DNA from: Bacteroidales bacterium UBA1181 | GTDB lineage: Bacteria; Bacteroidota; Bacteroidia; Bacteroidales; Paludibacteraceae | DNA: 64,000 bases | Direction: 5' to 3' | Assembly: GCA_002310215.1 (NCBI GenBank) | Contig: DBYR01000021.1 | Location: 118,682-182,681, forward strand | Shown: piece after piece, positions 1 to 7,690 of the stretch | Layout: every line of letters starts with the position of its first letter | Numbering within the stretch: position 1 is the first letter of the stretch | The notes under the pieces: generated by a model | Database searches by the model: none | Seen by the model: the letters and a program-made list of their open reading frames with translations, nothing else | What the model was told of the DNA's origin: nothing | Program-made: the position numbers and the translations under genes

Positions 1-91
1 GAACAACATAGTTGAAGTTTCTAACTTGGCAGCTGGTGAGTATGTCATCATCGTCAACAAGAACATCACTGGCAAGTTCATCAAGAAATAA
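1..91 (+). CDS. C-terminal end of a T9SS cargo protein (partial)
   Basis: Only the last 29 codons and the TAA stop are inside the window; the gene starts upstream. The readable end (frame starting at base 2) contains LAAGEYVIIVNK followed by GKFIKK. This matches the end of type A T9SS C-terminal sorting domains, which have a turn (P/A-x-G-x-Y) and a basic KFxKK-like last strand. The protein was therefore probably exported by a signal peptide, crossed the outer membrane through SprA/Sov, and was anchored or released at the surface. Nothing can be said of its catalytic part. A strong terminator follows. Confidence 0.75.
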   Translation, partial: NNIVEVSNLAAGEYVIIVNKNITGKFIKK

Positions 92-114
92 TCTCTGAGA
101 TTATAACATACGGA

Positions 115-148
115 AGCGGGAAGGCTCATGAGCTTTCCCGCTTTTTTT
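115..148 (+). terminator. Rho-independent terminator of the T9SS cargo gene
   Basis: The arms agcgggaa (115-122) and ttcccgct (135-142) pair perfectly. Between them lies the self-complementary gctcatgagc, which extends the helix. A run of seven T follows at 142-148. Confidence 0.9.
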
Positions 149-282
149 ATACGCAATGGCGAAGTATCGCACCTTCCTTCCATACAAGCCATCAATAATA
201 GTTAAGAATTAAAAATTAAGAATTAAGAGTTGTTTGTTGTGTGTGCACGTGCGCGGAGACGGGTTGGTCCAGCCAACACCAC

Positions 283-345
283 TCAACTAATTCAAAATTG
301 ACTTTGTCGAACTATCGTTTCTTAATTCTTAATTCAAAATTTTTA
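283..345 (+). repeat. Dispersed intergenic repeat, copy A
   Basis: The core tcgaactatcgtttc (307-321) is flanked by AT-rich words such as aattcaaaattgact and cttaattcttaattc. The same core occurs at 500-514 and, inverted, at 17180-17194. The rest of the gene-free stretch 149-524 is low-complexity aattaag-type sequence. I see no convincing gene there. Confidence 0.6.
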
Positions 346-454
346 TGGTCTTCAGAGCCTCAAATTCAATCGCAAACACACGAGGTGGTCACTTACACGT
401 CAGAAGGGGAATGGTGCGACCAGAAGGCAAAAATAAGCCCCAAAAACCGCAACG

Positions 455-514
455 GGTCTTCCTGCCCCACAACTAATTCTTAATTCATAATTGGCTTCGT
501 CGAACTATCGTTTC
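455..514 (+). repeat. Dispersed intergenic repeat, copy B
   Basis: The core tcgaactatcgtttc is at 500-514. Similarity to the inverted copy at 17180-17245 extends about 60 bases outward: both have an aattcataatt-like block and then a ccccac block (gtgggg in the inverted copy). The repeat lies just beyond the 3' end of trkH. Confidence 0.6.
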
Positions 515-524
515 AAAATTCTCC

Positions 525-1991
525 TCATCTTAGTTTCCAGAAGTGAGAGGTGAAGAGCAACAAAATAGTATAAATCTCCAGACGGCCTATCAGCATCAGC
601 ACAGAAAGGATCCACTTACCAACAACCGGCACATCCGCGAAATTAGCAGCCGGGCCCGTATAACCAAAGCCAGGTCCATTATTCGAGATAGCAGTGAGGC
701 AAGAGCCAAGAGCCGTATCAAAATCCATGCCCGTCAATGTCAATGCGAACGTTCCAGCCAGGAACAAGAGCGCAAACACAAAGAAAAAGGCCAAGACACG
801 GACCACCAATTCCATCGACATCAGACGGGAGGAGACCTTCAACGGCAGAATTGCATTAGGGTGAGAATGCAGACGCAACTCATTTCCCGCATTCTTCAAG
901 GCGATGATGACACGAATCAGTTTGGCTCCTCCACTGGAAGAACCCGCACAAGCCCCGCTGAACATCATGATGGCGGTAGGAATCCAAAAGGGTGCCCCCC
1001 ACCCCACATAATCGCAATAAGTGCCCTGATAGCCGCAGGAAGAGAAGATACTCGTCACATGGAAAAGCGAAGCCCTAAAAGCCGCCTCATAATCGGAAGG
1101 CATCTGCGCCGTGAGAACATGACATGGATTCTCCGTTATCATCACATAAAAAATGACAACGAACACAAGCATCGACACCCCATACCAGCGGAACTCCTCA
1201 TTGGTGCGGAACACGCTCCAATCCCCCGTGCTCGCCAAGAAATACAGCGCGAAGTTCACCCCCGCCAAGAACATAAAGAGACAAGCCACATATTCCAGAT
1301 AGGGAGAATTGAAGTAGGCGAAATTAGCCTGGTGCGTACTGAAACCACCCGTTCCGACCGTCGTCATGGCATGGCACACCGCATCATAGAAAGACATCGG
1401 GCCGATAAAATAGAACAAAGCACAGACTGCTGTCAGGATCGCATAGATCAAAAAAATTCCCCTTGCGGTCTCTTGTGTCTTCGGACGCAACTTACGCATG
1501 GCGACGCTGGTCGCCTCCGTGGAGAACAATTGCGTGTTGTTTCGGTTATACGAGGGAAGCAAAGCGATGGAGAACAACATGATGCCCAATCCGCCCATCC
1601 ATTGCTGCACACTACGCCAGAAGAGGATGCCATGAGGCTGTTCCTCGATGTTATTCAAGACCGATGCACCCGTTGTCGTAAAACCGGACATCGTCTCGAA
1701 GAATGCGTCCGCCACATTCTCCGTTGTCCCATAAATCAGGAAAGGAAGCATACCGAATAGGGAAAAAACCACCCAGGCGCCGGATATAATCATATAACAA
1801 TCCTTCCTCGTCAAAGCCCCCTTATTCCTCTTGTTGGAGAGGAAAAGGATTCCCCCACAGACACCCGCCAAGCATGCAGGCACCAGCAAAGCAAACAAAT
1901 CCGACTCGCCATAACAGAACGAGACCATTGTGGAGAGAGCCATGAACATCGCCTCCATCAGAAGGAGGACCCCGAAAATCTTCTTTTTCAT
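525..1991 (-). CDS. trkH: TrkH family potassium uptake channel subunit
   Basis: Inner-membrane K+ translocating subunit of a Trk/Ktr-type system. The 488 residues are of family length and rich in hydrophobic helices. The four pore loops can be read: TTTGAS near residue 105, TVGTGGFST near 215, SSCGYQGT near 318 and SNNGPGFGYTG near 440. The glycines expected at the selectivity filter are all present. The cytoplasmic NAD-binding TrkA partner is not in this window; it may lie elsewhere. The gene is the last of a minus-strand run rbfA - permease - trkH, with a 48-base gap after the permease. No clear terminator follows; the repeat at 455-514 begins about ten bases beyond the stop. Confidence 0.93.
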   Translation of the reverse strand: MKKKIFGVLLLMEAMFMALSTMVSFCYGESDLFALLVPACLAGVCGGILFLSNKRNKGALTRKDCYMIISGAWVVFSLFGMLPFLIYGTTENVADAFFETMSGFTTTGASVLNNIEEQPHGILFWRSVQQWMGGLGIMLFSIALLPSYNRNNTQLFSTEATSVAMRKLRPKTQETARGIFLIYAILTAVCALFYFIGPMSFYDAVCHAMTTVGTGGFSTHQANFAYFNSPYLEYVACLFMFLAGVNFALYFLASTGDWSVFRTNEEFRWYGVSMLVFVVIFYVMITENPCHVLTAQMPSDYEAAFRASLFHVTSIFSSCGYQGTYCDYVGWGAPFWIPTAIMMFSGACAGSSSGGAKLIRVIIALKNAGNELRLHSHPNAILPLKVSSRLMSMELVVRVLAFFFVFALLFLAGTFALTLTGMDFDTALGSCLTAISNNGPGFGYTGPAANFADVPVVGKWILSVLMLIGRLEIYTILLLFTSHFWKLR

Positions 1992-2039
1992 TTTAATAAC
2001 AACTCAACTTAAACCGTACCCGACAAACATATCGACGCA

Positions 2040-3272
2040 CTAAGGCTGAGACGTTTCCCGCCCCAGATACTTCGTCGGAAACCAAGAAATAAGCAGACCA
2101 ATCAGCAAGGAGGAGAGGAGCACGATCAACACGTCAGACCAGTTGACGCAAATAGGATATGCGTCGACGACAAAACCACCCTCATCCCCACTAGTAAGTT
2201 TAATGATGCCCAACCATTTTTGCAGGCCACAGAGGATTAGGCCTATGGAGACACCGACAATCGAACCGAACACAGAAATGAGCCATCCCTCCAGCAAGAA
2301 AACCTGACGGACAAACCCATTGGAGGCGCCCATATTACGCAATGTTTCGATATCCGATTTCTTCTCCAAGATAAGCATTGAGAGTGAGCCCACCAGATTG
2401 AAGACCGCAACCAGCAAGATAAAGACAAGGATAAGGAAGGAAATCCACTTCTCCACCTTCATCATACGATAAAAATCCGCATGTTGCCGTTGTTTGTCCT
2501 GTACCCTAAACGAAGGCCCCATTACCTCGGTAATCTTTTTCAACGCATCCTCCACGTCAACATTCGGAGAGAGCCTAAGCTCCAACGATGTCACCTCATC
2601 CTCAGCATACCCCAATAATCGTCGTGCGAGGGAAATATCCACAAACGCATATTTGGAATCTATTTCCAACTGATTCGTCGCATAAATGCCCACAACGAAT
2701 AGTTGTTGCGCCTCGAAAGCCCGTTCAGGATTCGCCAGGTTGATTTTCACATCATGCTTAGGCACAAACAGGGACAATGGCCGGGAAAAGCCCAACGACA
2801 CATCGATTTGATTCGCCAATGCGCCCCCGACAACCAAGGCATAATCGTCCCCCTCTCTCAAAACGAACTGGCCCACCTGCATCACGTCGTTCACGTTCGT
2901 CAGCCTAACGTATGAGTCGGAGACACCCTTCACCGTGACCATCGTCTGGCGCTCCTCATTGCGGATCAAGGCATTCTCTTCCATGACATCACAGGCGACT
3001 TCCACAAAATCGAGCGCCTTAACCCGTTGCACTCGCTCATCCGACAGGCTGAAGCTCTTCCCCTCCACCAACGTGATCTTCACATCAGGATCAAACGCAT
3101 TGAAGAGGCCCTGTATTAATTCCTGGAACCCATTGTAGCCAGAAAGCACACAGACAAGCGCCATCGTCGCCACACAGATACCTCCAGCGCAAATAGCGGA
3201 GATGATATTGATGGCATTGTGGTCCTTACGGGAGAAAAGATACCTCAGGGCTATGAATAGCTGCAGCTTCAT
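2040..3272 (-). CDS. FtsX/LolC-LolE-like ABC transporter permease
   Basis: The 410-residue protein has the MacB/FtsX permease layout. It has one N-terminal helix (about residues 18-45, NIISAICAGGICVATMAL), a large periplasmic domain (about 50-270) and three C-terminal helices. The N-terminus with ALRYLFSRK is typical of lipoprotein-releasing LolC/LolE permeases, which extract lipoproteins from the inner membrane with a LolD ATPase. No ATPase gene is adjacent; the lolD-like gene at 16523 is a possible partner. The start overlaps the rbfA stop by four bases, so the two are translationally coupled. This rbfA-permease pairing is common in Bacteroidales. The exact substrate is inferred. Confidence 0.82.
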   Translation of the reverse strand: MKLQLFIALRYLFSRKDHNAINIISAICAGGICVATMALVCVLSGYNGFQELIQGLFNAFDPDVKITLVEGKSFSLSDERVQRVKALDFVEVACDVMEENALIRNEERQTMVTVKGVSDSYVRLTNVNDVMQVGQFVLREGDDYALVVGGALANQIDVSLGFSRPLSLFVPKHDVKINLANPERAFEAQQLFVVGIYATNQLEIDSKYAFVDISLARRLLGYAEDEVTSLELRLSPNVDVEDALKKITEVMGPSFRVQDKQRQHADFYRMMKVEKWISFLILVFILLVAVFNLVGSLSMLILEKKSDIETLRNMGASNGFVRQVFLLEGWLISVFGSIVGVSIGLILCGLQKWLGIIKLTSGDEGGFVVDAYPICVNWSDVLIVLLSSLLIGLLISWFPTKYLGRETSQP

Positions 3273-3613
3273 TTCTTGTCCAAACCAAGAAGTCGGTCGA
3301 TATTCTCCAAATAGTCGAGCGAATCATCCAGGAAGAAGTGCAACTCTGGCACCTGTCTCAACTGGTAACGAGTACGCTGGGAAAGGTCGTAACGAATCGA
3401 CTTCGTGGCGCCTTGTATCATCTCCAGGAACTCCGCCTGCTTTTCGCTAGGGAAAATGCTCAAGTAAACCTTTGCGACGCTAAGGTCCGGCGAAACGGAA
3501 ACCGATGTCACAGAAATCAGAACACCCCCTTGGGACTTCGTGAATTTCTGGAAAATATCGCCCAATTCCTTCTGAACGAGCCTATCTATCTTGTTTTTTC
3601 TTGTTGATTCCAT
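3269..3613 (-). CDS. rbfA: Ribosome-binding factor A
   Basis: RbfA binds the 30S subunit and helps mature the 5' end of 16S rRNA, especially in the cold. The 114 residues have family length. They show the KH-like pattern: an N-terminal helix with KIDRLVQKELGDIFQK, then strands containing VSVSPDLSVAKVYLSIFP, and a conserved end with RQVPELHFFLDDSLDYLENI. It heads the run with the permease and trkH. A good promoter lies 30 bases upstream (3643-3675). Confidence 0.95.
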   Translation of the reverse strand: MESTRKNKIDRLVQKELGDIFQKFTKSQGGVLISVTSVSVSPDLSVAKVYLSIFPSEKQAEFLEMIQGATKSIRYDLSQRTRYQLRQVPELHFFLDDSLDYLENIDRLLGLDKK

Positions 3614-3634
3614 CGCTTTTCTAACATTAATAGT

Positions 3635-3642
3635 TATCTTTG
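3635..3642 (+). promoter_or_regulatory. -7 box for dprA
   Basis: TATCTTTG on the plus strand matches TAnnTTTG and lies 82 bases before dprA. It directly abuts the rbfA -7 box, making the near-palindrome TATCTTTGCAAAGGTA. I see no good -33 element at the right distance. Confidence 0.5.
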
Positions 3643-3675
3643 CAAAGGTAATATAAAAATCGTTTCCGTGGCAAA
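3643..3675 (-). promoter_or_regulatory. Promoter of rbfA operon
   Basis: Read on the minus strand: -33 box TTTG (3672-3675), a 21-base spacer, then -7 box TACCTTTG (3643-3650). This fits the Bacteroidetes consensus TTTG-N19-21-TAnnTTTG. The rbfA start codon is 30 bases downstream. Confidence 0.75.
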
Positions 3676-3723
3676 GGAACGGAAAGACTACCGGAAATAT
3701 AAAAAATTCTATTTGTTTTTCTC

Positions 3724-4836
3724 ATGAATTCAGAGATATTATATCAAATCGCCCTGACGATGGCGAAAGGTGTGGGAGTCCAGACCATAAGGAGACTCGT
3801 GTCCGCGATTGGCAGTGAAAAAGAAGTGTTCCAATGTCCGATGAAGGAGTTAGAGGAGATACCAGGCATAGGCGCCGTCATCGCCAAGAGCATAAAAGAT
3901 CCGCAATTATTGAAACGAGCGGAAAAGGAGATTCGTTTTCTGCAAAGGACGGGAGCGGAAGCGATACCCTTCGGTAGCGACGAATACCCCCAGCGAATGA
4001 AAGAGTGTGTCGACGCTCCTTATATCCTATACACGAAAGGGAAGATGATGTTGAACGGCGGTCATTTCATCGGCATCGTAGGGACACGCAAAATGAGCCC
4101 ATACGGAAAGTCCGTCTGCGAAGAGATCGTCACATCATTGGCGAAGAAATACCCGGACCTAAGCGTCATCAGTGGATTGGCCTACGGGGTGGACGGGTGC
4201 GCACACAAAAAGGCGGTGGAATTGGGCATACAGACAATCGGTGTGGTCGGACACGGACTCGATATGCTTTACCCCGCGCGGCATAGGGCACTGTCCAACA
4301 AAATGTTGGAAAGAGGTGGCCTCGTGACGGAGTTCCGTTCGGAATGCATCGTGGACAAAAAGAACTTCGTCTCACGAAACCGTATCATCGCAGGTCTGTG
4401 TGACGTCATCCTCGTCGTGGAATCAGGGGAGAAGGGAGGAGCATTGTTCACCGCCGAATTCGCCAATTCCTACAACAAAGACGTGTGCGCCATCCCCGGA
4501 CGCATAGGGGACATCTATTCCGCAGGGTGCAACAAGCTCATCAAGAACCATCAAGCCACCATGGTGGAGAGCGCGGAGGAAATCGAGCAACTCATGAATT
4601 GGGACATAACAGAGACGGAACAACCAGTGATGAACATCTCTCGGTTCATGCAATTGACCGACCAAGAAAAAATCATCGTCGAGGCCCTCCAGATGGGCGA
4701 CAAGATGGACATGAACCAAATCGTACGGAAGACGCAGATCCCTTTCGGGCAACTCTCCTCCCTCCTATTCGACATGGAGATGAAGGACATCGTCTGCTCT
4801 GCCCCTGGCAACATATACTTTCTACCAAGGCATTAA
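3724..4836 (+). CDS. dprA: DNA-processing protein DprA
   Basis: DprA binds incoming single-stranded DNA and loads RecA during natural transformation. The 370 residues carry an N-terminal helix-hairpin-helix region (IPGIGAVIAKSI, about 45-60). A Rossmann-like DNA-binding core follows, with GTRKMSPYGK (about 118-128), SGLAYGVDGCAH (about 149-160) and FVSRNRIIAGL. A C-terminal winged-helix part (about 305-370) completes the protein. No other competence gene is nearby. The ATG at 3724 gives a family-typical N-terminus. Confidence 0.95.
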   Translation: MNSEILYQIALTMAKGVGVQTIRRLVSAIGSEKEVFQCPMKELEEIPGIGAVIAKSIKDPQLLKRAEKEIRFLQRTGAEAIPFGSDEYPQRMKECVDAPYILYTKGKMMLNGGHFIGIVGTRKMSPYGKSVCEEIVTSLAKKYPDLSVISGLAYGVDGCAHKKAVELGIQTIGVVGHGLDMLYPARHRALSNKMLERGGLVTEFRSECIVDKKNFVSRNRIIAGLCDVILVVESGEKGGALFTAEFANSYNKDVCAIPGRIGDIYSAGCNKLIKNHQATMVESAEEIEQLMNWDITETEQPVMNISRFMQLTDQEKIIVEALQMGDKMDMNQIVRKTQIPFGQLSSLLFDMEMKDIVCSAPGNIYFLPRH

Positions 4837-4845
4837 CAAAGAGGG

Positions 4846-4874
4846 AAGCGTTGAGTAATCCCAACGCTCCCCCC
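4846..4874. terminator. Possible terminator hairpin between dprA and the TonB-domain gene
   Basis: The sequences agcgttg and caacgct, with flanking ggg/ccc, can form an imperfect hairpin between two convergent genes. There is no good T-run on either side, so it may be only a weak or bidirectional stop. Confidence 0.35.
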
Positions 4875-4897
4875 ACATGGCAGTCTCTCAACCCGTA

Positions 4898-5311
4898 CTA
4901 TTTTTCCAATACCGCATTGGGCAGATGGAACACAATAGGCAATGTCAGTACCGTACGGACCTCCTTCCCGTCCTTCAAGGCAGGCGTCCATTTCGGCATA
5001 CTGCGCACCACCCTCAAAGCCTCTTCGTTCAAAGCGGGTGTGACACCCTTCTCAATCTTCACGTCCTGAATGGAACCATCCTTCTCGACCACAAATGAAA
5101 CGAAGACTTTACCTATCTCGTTATTCTTCATAGAAACCTCCGGATAGGTCACATTTGCCTGCAAGTAATTCGCCAATTCCACATTCCCCCCAGGGAAAGA
5201 CGCTTCCCGGGAAACATTTTCCTTATCAGTGGCGGATAACGATGAGACAACCGTCACAAAAAAAGTGAAGGCAACGATAAAAAAGCGACAGAATCGGTTC
5301 ATAATAAACAA
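4898..5311 (-). CDS. TonB C-terminal domain protein (energy-transducer-like)
   Basis: A 137-residue protein with an N-terminal hydrophobic signal (about residues 5-25) and a single TonB C-terminal domain. The domain is marked by FPGGNVELANYL, YPEVSMKNNEIGKVFVSFVV and WTPALKDGKEVRTVLTLPI. Such domains touch outer-membrane TonB-dependent receptors. The usual proline-rich periplasm-spanning region is missing, so it is not a classical full-length TonB. It may be a periplasmic or short anchored variant. It lies 16 bases after the nucleoside kinase gene and is probably co-transcribed with it. Confidence 0.85.
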   Translation of the reverse strand: MFIMNRFCRFFIVAFTFFVTVVSSLSATDKENVSREASFPGGNVELANYLQANVTYPEVSMKNNEIGKVFVSFVVEKDGSIQDVKIEKGVTPALNEEALRVVRSMPKWTPALKDGKEVRTVLTLPIVFHLPNAVLEK

Positions 5312-5327
5312 TTTAAGAATTCAACAA

Positions 5328-7001
5328 TTAATATGAGAACGTACTTCCGCCCAAGAACTCGCGCAACAGCGAGGTAAACGGAATCTCCGTCTCCTGGATA
5401 GGGCTGAAATACTTCAGGAAATTCTGCAGCCTATGCACTTCGGAATACTCCACACAATTCTGCGGAACCTCCGACAAGATCGGCTCAGCGAACTTCTTCA
5501 AAACGCTCAGCTCAAAAATCAGAGCCGAGTTGAACATCGCATCCGCATTCTCCTGGTAAGGGAAGATCCACTTCTCCTCACCCGCATTCACCTTCGGCCA
5601 ACGGCTGATGGTATCGAGCGCGGAATAGCCACGGTACTTATAGTCACGGATAATACGACGAAGCAATCGGTTATCCGTCGTCGGTATCCAGTTATGATTA
5701 TCGAACGAGATGGTCGTCAACGCCGACACGTACACCTTGAACTTACGCTCCGAAGGGATTTCCGAAGTGAGGGTCGGGTTCAAGGCATGGATACCCTCCA
5801 CCACCAAGATATCATTCGGCCCCAGTTTAATCGTATTGCCCCTGTATTCTCGCTGTCCCGTCTCGAAATTGAACGTAGGGAGACTCACCTCCTCACCCGC
5901 CAACATCTTCTTCAGATGATCATTGAAAAGTTCCAGATCGAGCGCATAGAGAGACTCAAAGTCATAGTCGCCATGCTCATCCCGTGGAGTCTTGTCGCGT
6001 GACACGAAATAATCGTCCATCGAGAGAGGCGTAGGCCGCCTCCCATTCACCGCAAGAGCAATACTCAGACGCTTACTGAAAGTGGTTTTACCAGAAGAGG
6101 AAGGCCCCGAAACCAAGACCAGTTTCACTGTGCCTCGCTCACAGATATCGTCCGCTATCTTCGTGATCTTCTTCTCCTGCAAAGCCTCCGCGATCTTGAT
6201 CACGTCAGACATGACACGCTTCTTTTGGATCAACGAATTCATGTTCCCCACATTGCTGAGGCCCATGATCTCATTCCATTCGGTATATTCGCTGAAGGTT
6301 TCGAACAACTTGTCCTGATTCACCTCCTCGCTCAGTTTCTTCGTGTCCTTCCTATCCGGCACACGAAGGAACATTCCGTCCTTATAAGGAGTCAAGTCGA
6401 AGACATCCACATAACCCGTGGAAGGAGCCAAAGGACCGATGTACCAATCCATCAGTCCATCCAACTCATAGACCTTCGTATACAATTCGCCCAAAGACTT
6501 CAGCAAGAGGGAAACATCGGTAGCCCCACGCTTCTCGAATGCGGCGATTGCCTCCTCGGTAGGAATCATTCGCATGACAAACGGATAGTCCATCGCAATG
6601 ATCTTCCGCATCTCCTCCTTGATACGCTCCGTCAACTCCGTAGTGATCTTCTGATCCGACCTTAACAGCTTGCAGTAATAGCCGTTGGCGATCGGATGGT
6701 CCAGACGGATCTCCGCTCCAGGGAACAAAGTGTAAAAAGCCTTGCACAAGATAAAAGACAACGAACGCACGTAGGCACGTCTACCGGCAGGCACATCATT
6801 GCTCTGGAACTCTATTCTTTTCGGATTATATATCTTAAACTTCAAATCGCGCGTCACATTGTTCACCTGAACAACGAAAGGCTTCCCATTCAACGGCACA
6901 TTCAAATCTTTGTATACATCCAACAAACTCGTACCCATTGGGTAGCTGTACTTCCTTTGCGTATTCACGCAAAAAACATCAACCATGTTACTCATAATCA
7001 A
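5328..7001 (-). CDS. Nucleoside (uridine-like) kinase with ThrRS-type N-terminus
   Basis: A 557-residue protein built from three parts. These are a TGS-like domain (about 6-70), a threonyl-tRNA-synthetase-like second additional domain (about 80-240), and a P-loop kinase of the phosphoribulokinase/uridine kinase family (about 290-500). The Walker A is GPSSSGKTT near residue 298. SMDDYFV, DYDFESLYALD and VVEGIHALN are typical of uridine kinases. This architecture is known in Bacteroidetes and Firmicutes as a putative nucleoside kinase; the substrate has not been deduced here. In-frame ATGs at 7001, 6995 and 6986 are all possible starts. Confidence 0.85.
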   Translation of the reverse strand: MIMSNMVDVFCVNTQRKYSYPMGTSLLDVYKDLNVPLNGKPFVVQVNNVTRDLKFKIYNPKRIEFQSNDVPAGRRAYVRSLSFILCKAFYTLFPGAEIRLDHPIANGYYCKLLRSDQKITTELTERIKEEMRKIIAMDYPFVMRMIPTEEAIAAFEKRGATDVSLLLKSLGELYTKVYELDGLMDWYIGPLAPSTGYVDVFDLTPYKDGMFLRVPDRKDTKKLSEEVNQDKLFETFSEYTEWNEIMGLSNVGNMNSLIQKKRVMSDVIKIAEALQEKKITKIADDICERGTVKLVLVSGPSSSGKTTFSKRLSIALAVNGRRPTPLSMDDYFVSRDKTPRDEHGDYDFESLYALDLELFNDHLKKMLAGEEVSLPTFNFETGQREYRGNTIKLGPNDILVVEGIHALNPTLTSEIPSERKFKVYVSALTTISFDNHNWIPTTDNRLLRRIIRDYKYRGYSALDTISRWPKVNAGEEKWIFPYQENADAMFNSALIFELSVLKKFAEPILSEVPQNCVEYSEVHRLQNFLKYFSPIQETEIPFTSLLREFLGGSTFSY

Positions 7002-7046
7002 CTCAAATTACTTACATTCAACAAAAAAAGACCTCGTCTTTCCCCT

Positions 7047-7526
7047 TTAAAAACCGGACTCATACAAATCAAATTCCTTCATAAAGGCCTTCATGTTATC
7101 CAAGAAAACCCTTTCCTTCTCAGCGGACCGCAACGCGAAATCCGTCTTGACCGACTTCACACGGTTCTCCAAAATTTCGCCGCTCTCACCTGTCTTAATG
7201 GCATCCAGCACCGGAGGGAAATCATTCTCGTAAAACGAGACATACGTGGAAACGAAATCCACGGCAGACTGCCGACACGCATCATTCCCGCTGCAATCCG
7301 ACATGCCTTGAAGGGTCTCCAACGAAGACTTGGCCGCATCATAGCCCGCCGTATACGATTCACTCACCTTCCCATAATCAATCGGGGATGAAAGAGTCTC
7401 CACAAAACGGTTGTGCGCCTGCACTACCGAACTAACCTCTTTCGAAACCTTCTCGAAATAATCCGCCGGGACGGTACATGCCACCATCGAAAACGCCAGC
7501 ACGAGTCCTAAAAATAAATTTCTCAT
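7047..7526 (-). CDS. Small lipoprotein of unknown function
   Basis: A 159-residue protein with a type II signal peptide; the lipobox SMVAC puts the lipidated cysteine near residue 17. The mature part is mostly charged alpha-helix, with alternating acidic and basic residues in the second half (SVKTDFALRSAEKERVFLDN). It also has two cysteines (SDCSGNDACRQ) that could form a disulfide. I do not recognise a family. It stands 45 bases before the kinase gene on the same strand, so the two may share a transcript. Confidence 0.7.
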   Translation of the reverse strand: MRNLFLGLVLAFSMVACTVPADYFEKVSKEVSSVVQAHNRFVETLSSPIDYGKVSESYTAGYDAAKSSLETLQGMSDCSGNDACRQSAVDFVSTYVSFYENDFPPVLDAIKTGESGEILENRVKSVKTDFALRSAEKERVFLDNMKAFMKEFDLYESGF

Positions 7527-7641
7527 TAATCTTCAATAATTAAACTCAACATTTATAGAGTGCTATTACTATCACATGCATAAAGATATAAAAACTTATG
7601 AAAAAAAAAGCATTCATGAAGATTTTGATACAAAAGAAAAT

Positions 7642-7649
7642 TAAATTTG
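7642..7649 (+). promoter_or_regulatory. -7 box for nadB
   Basis: TAAATTTG matches TAnnTTTG and lies 41 bases before the nadB ATG. The nearest upstream TTTG (7624-7627) is at a short 14-base spacing, so the -33 element is uncertain. Confidence 0.5.
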
Positions 7650-7690
7650 TAATACAATAGAGAAAAAGAGTATCAAAACACACAAGGTAT

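Noticed and set aside
241..483. 80-codon open frame in the spacer after the first terminator
   Set aside because: It runs across the dispersed low-complexity repeats, has no ribosome-binding site, and its composition does not look like protein.
543..1760. Long plus-strand open frame (405 codons) opposite trkH
   Set aside because: It is antisense to a clear TrkH gene. Its translation is rich in R, H and Q with no hydrophobic core or recognisable motif, as expected for the mirror of a membrane-protein gene.
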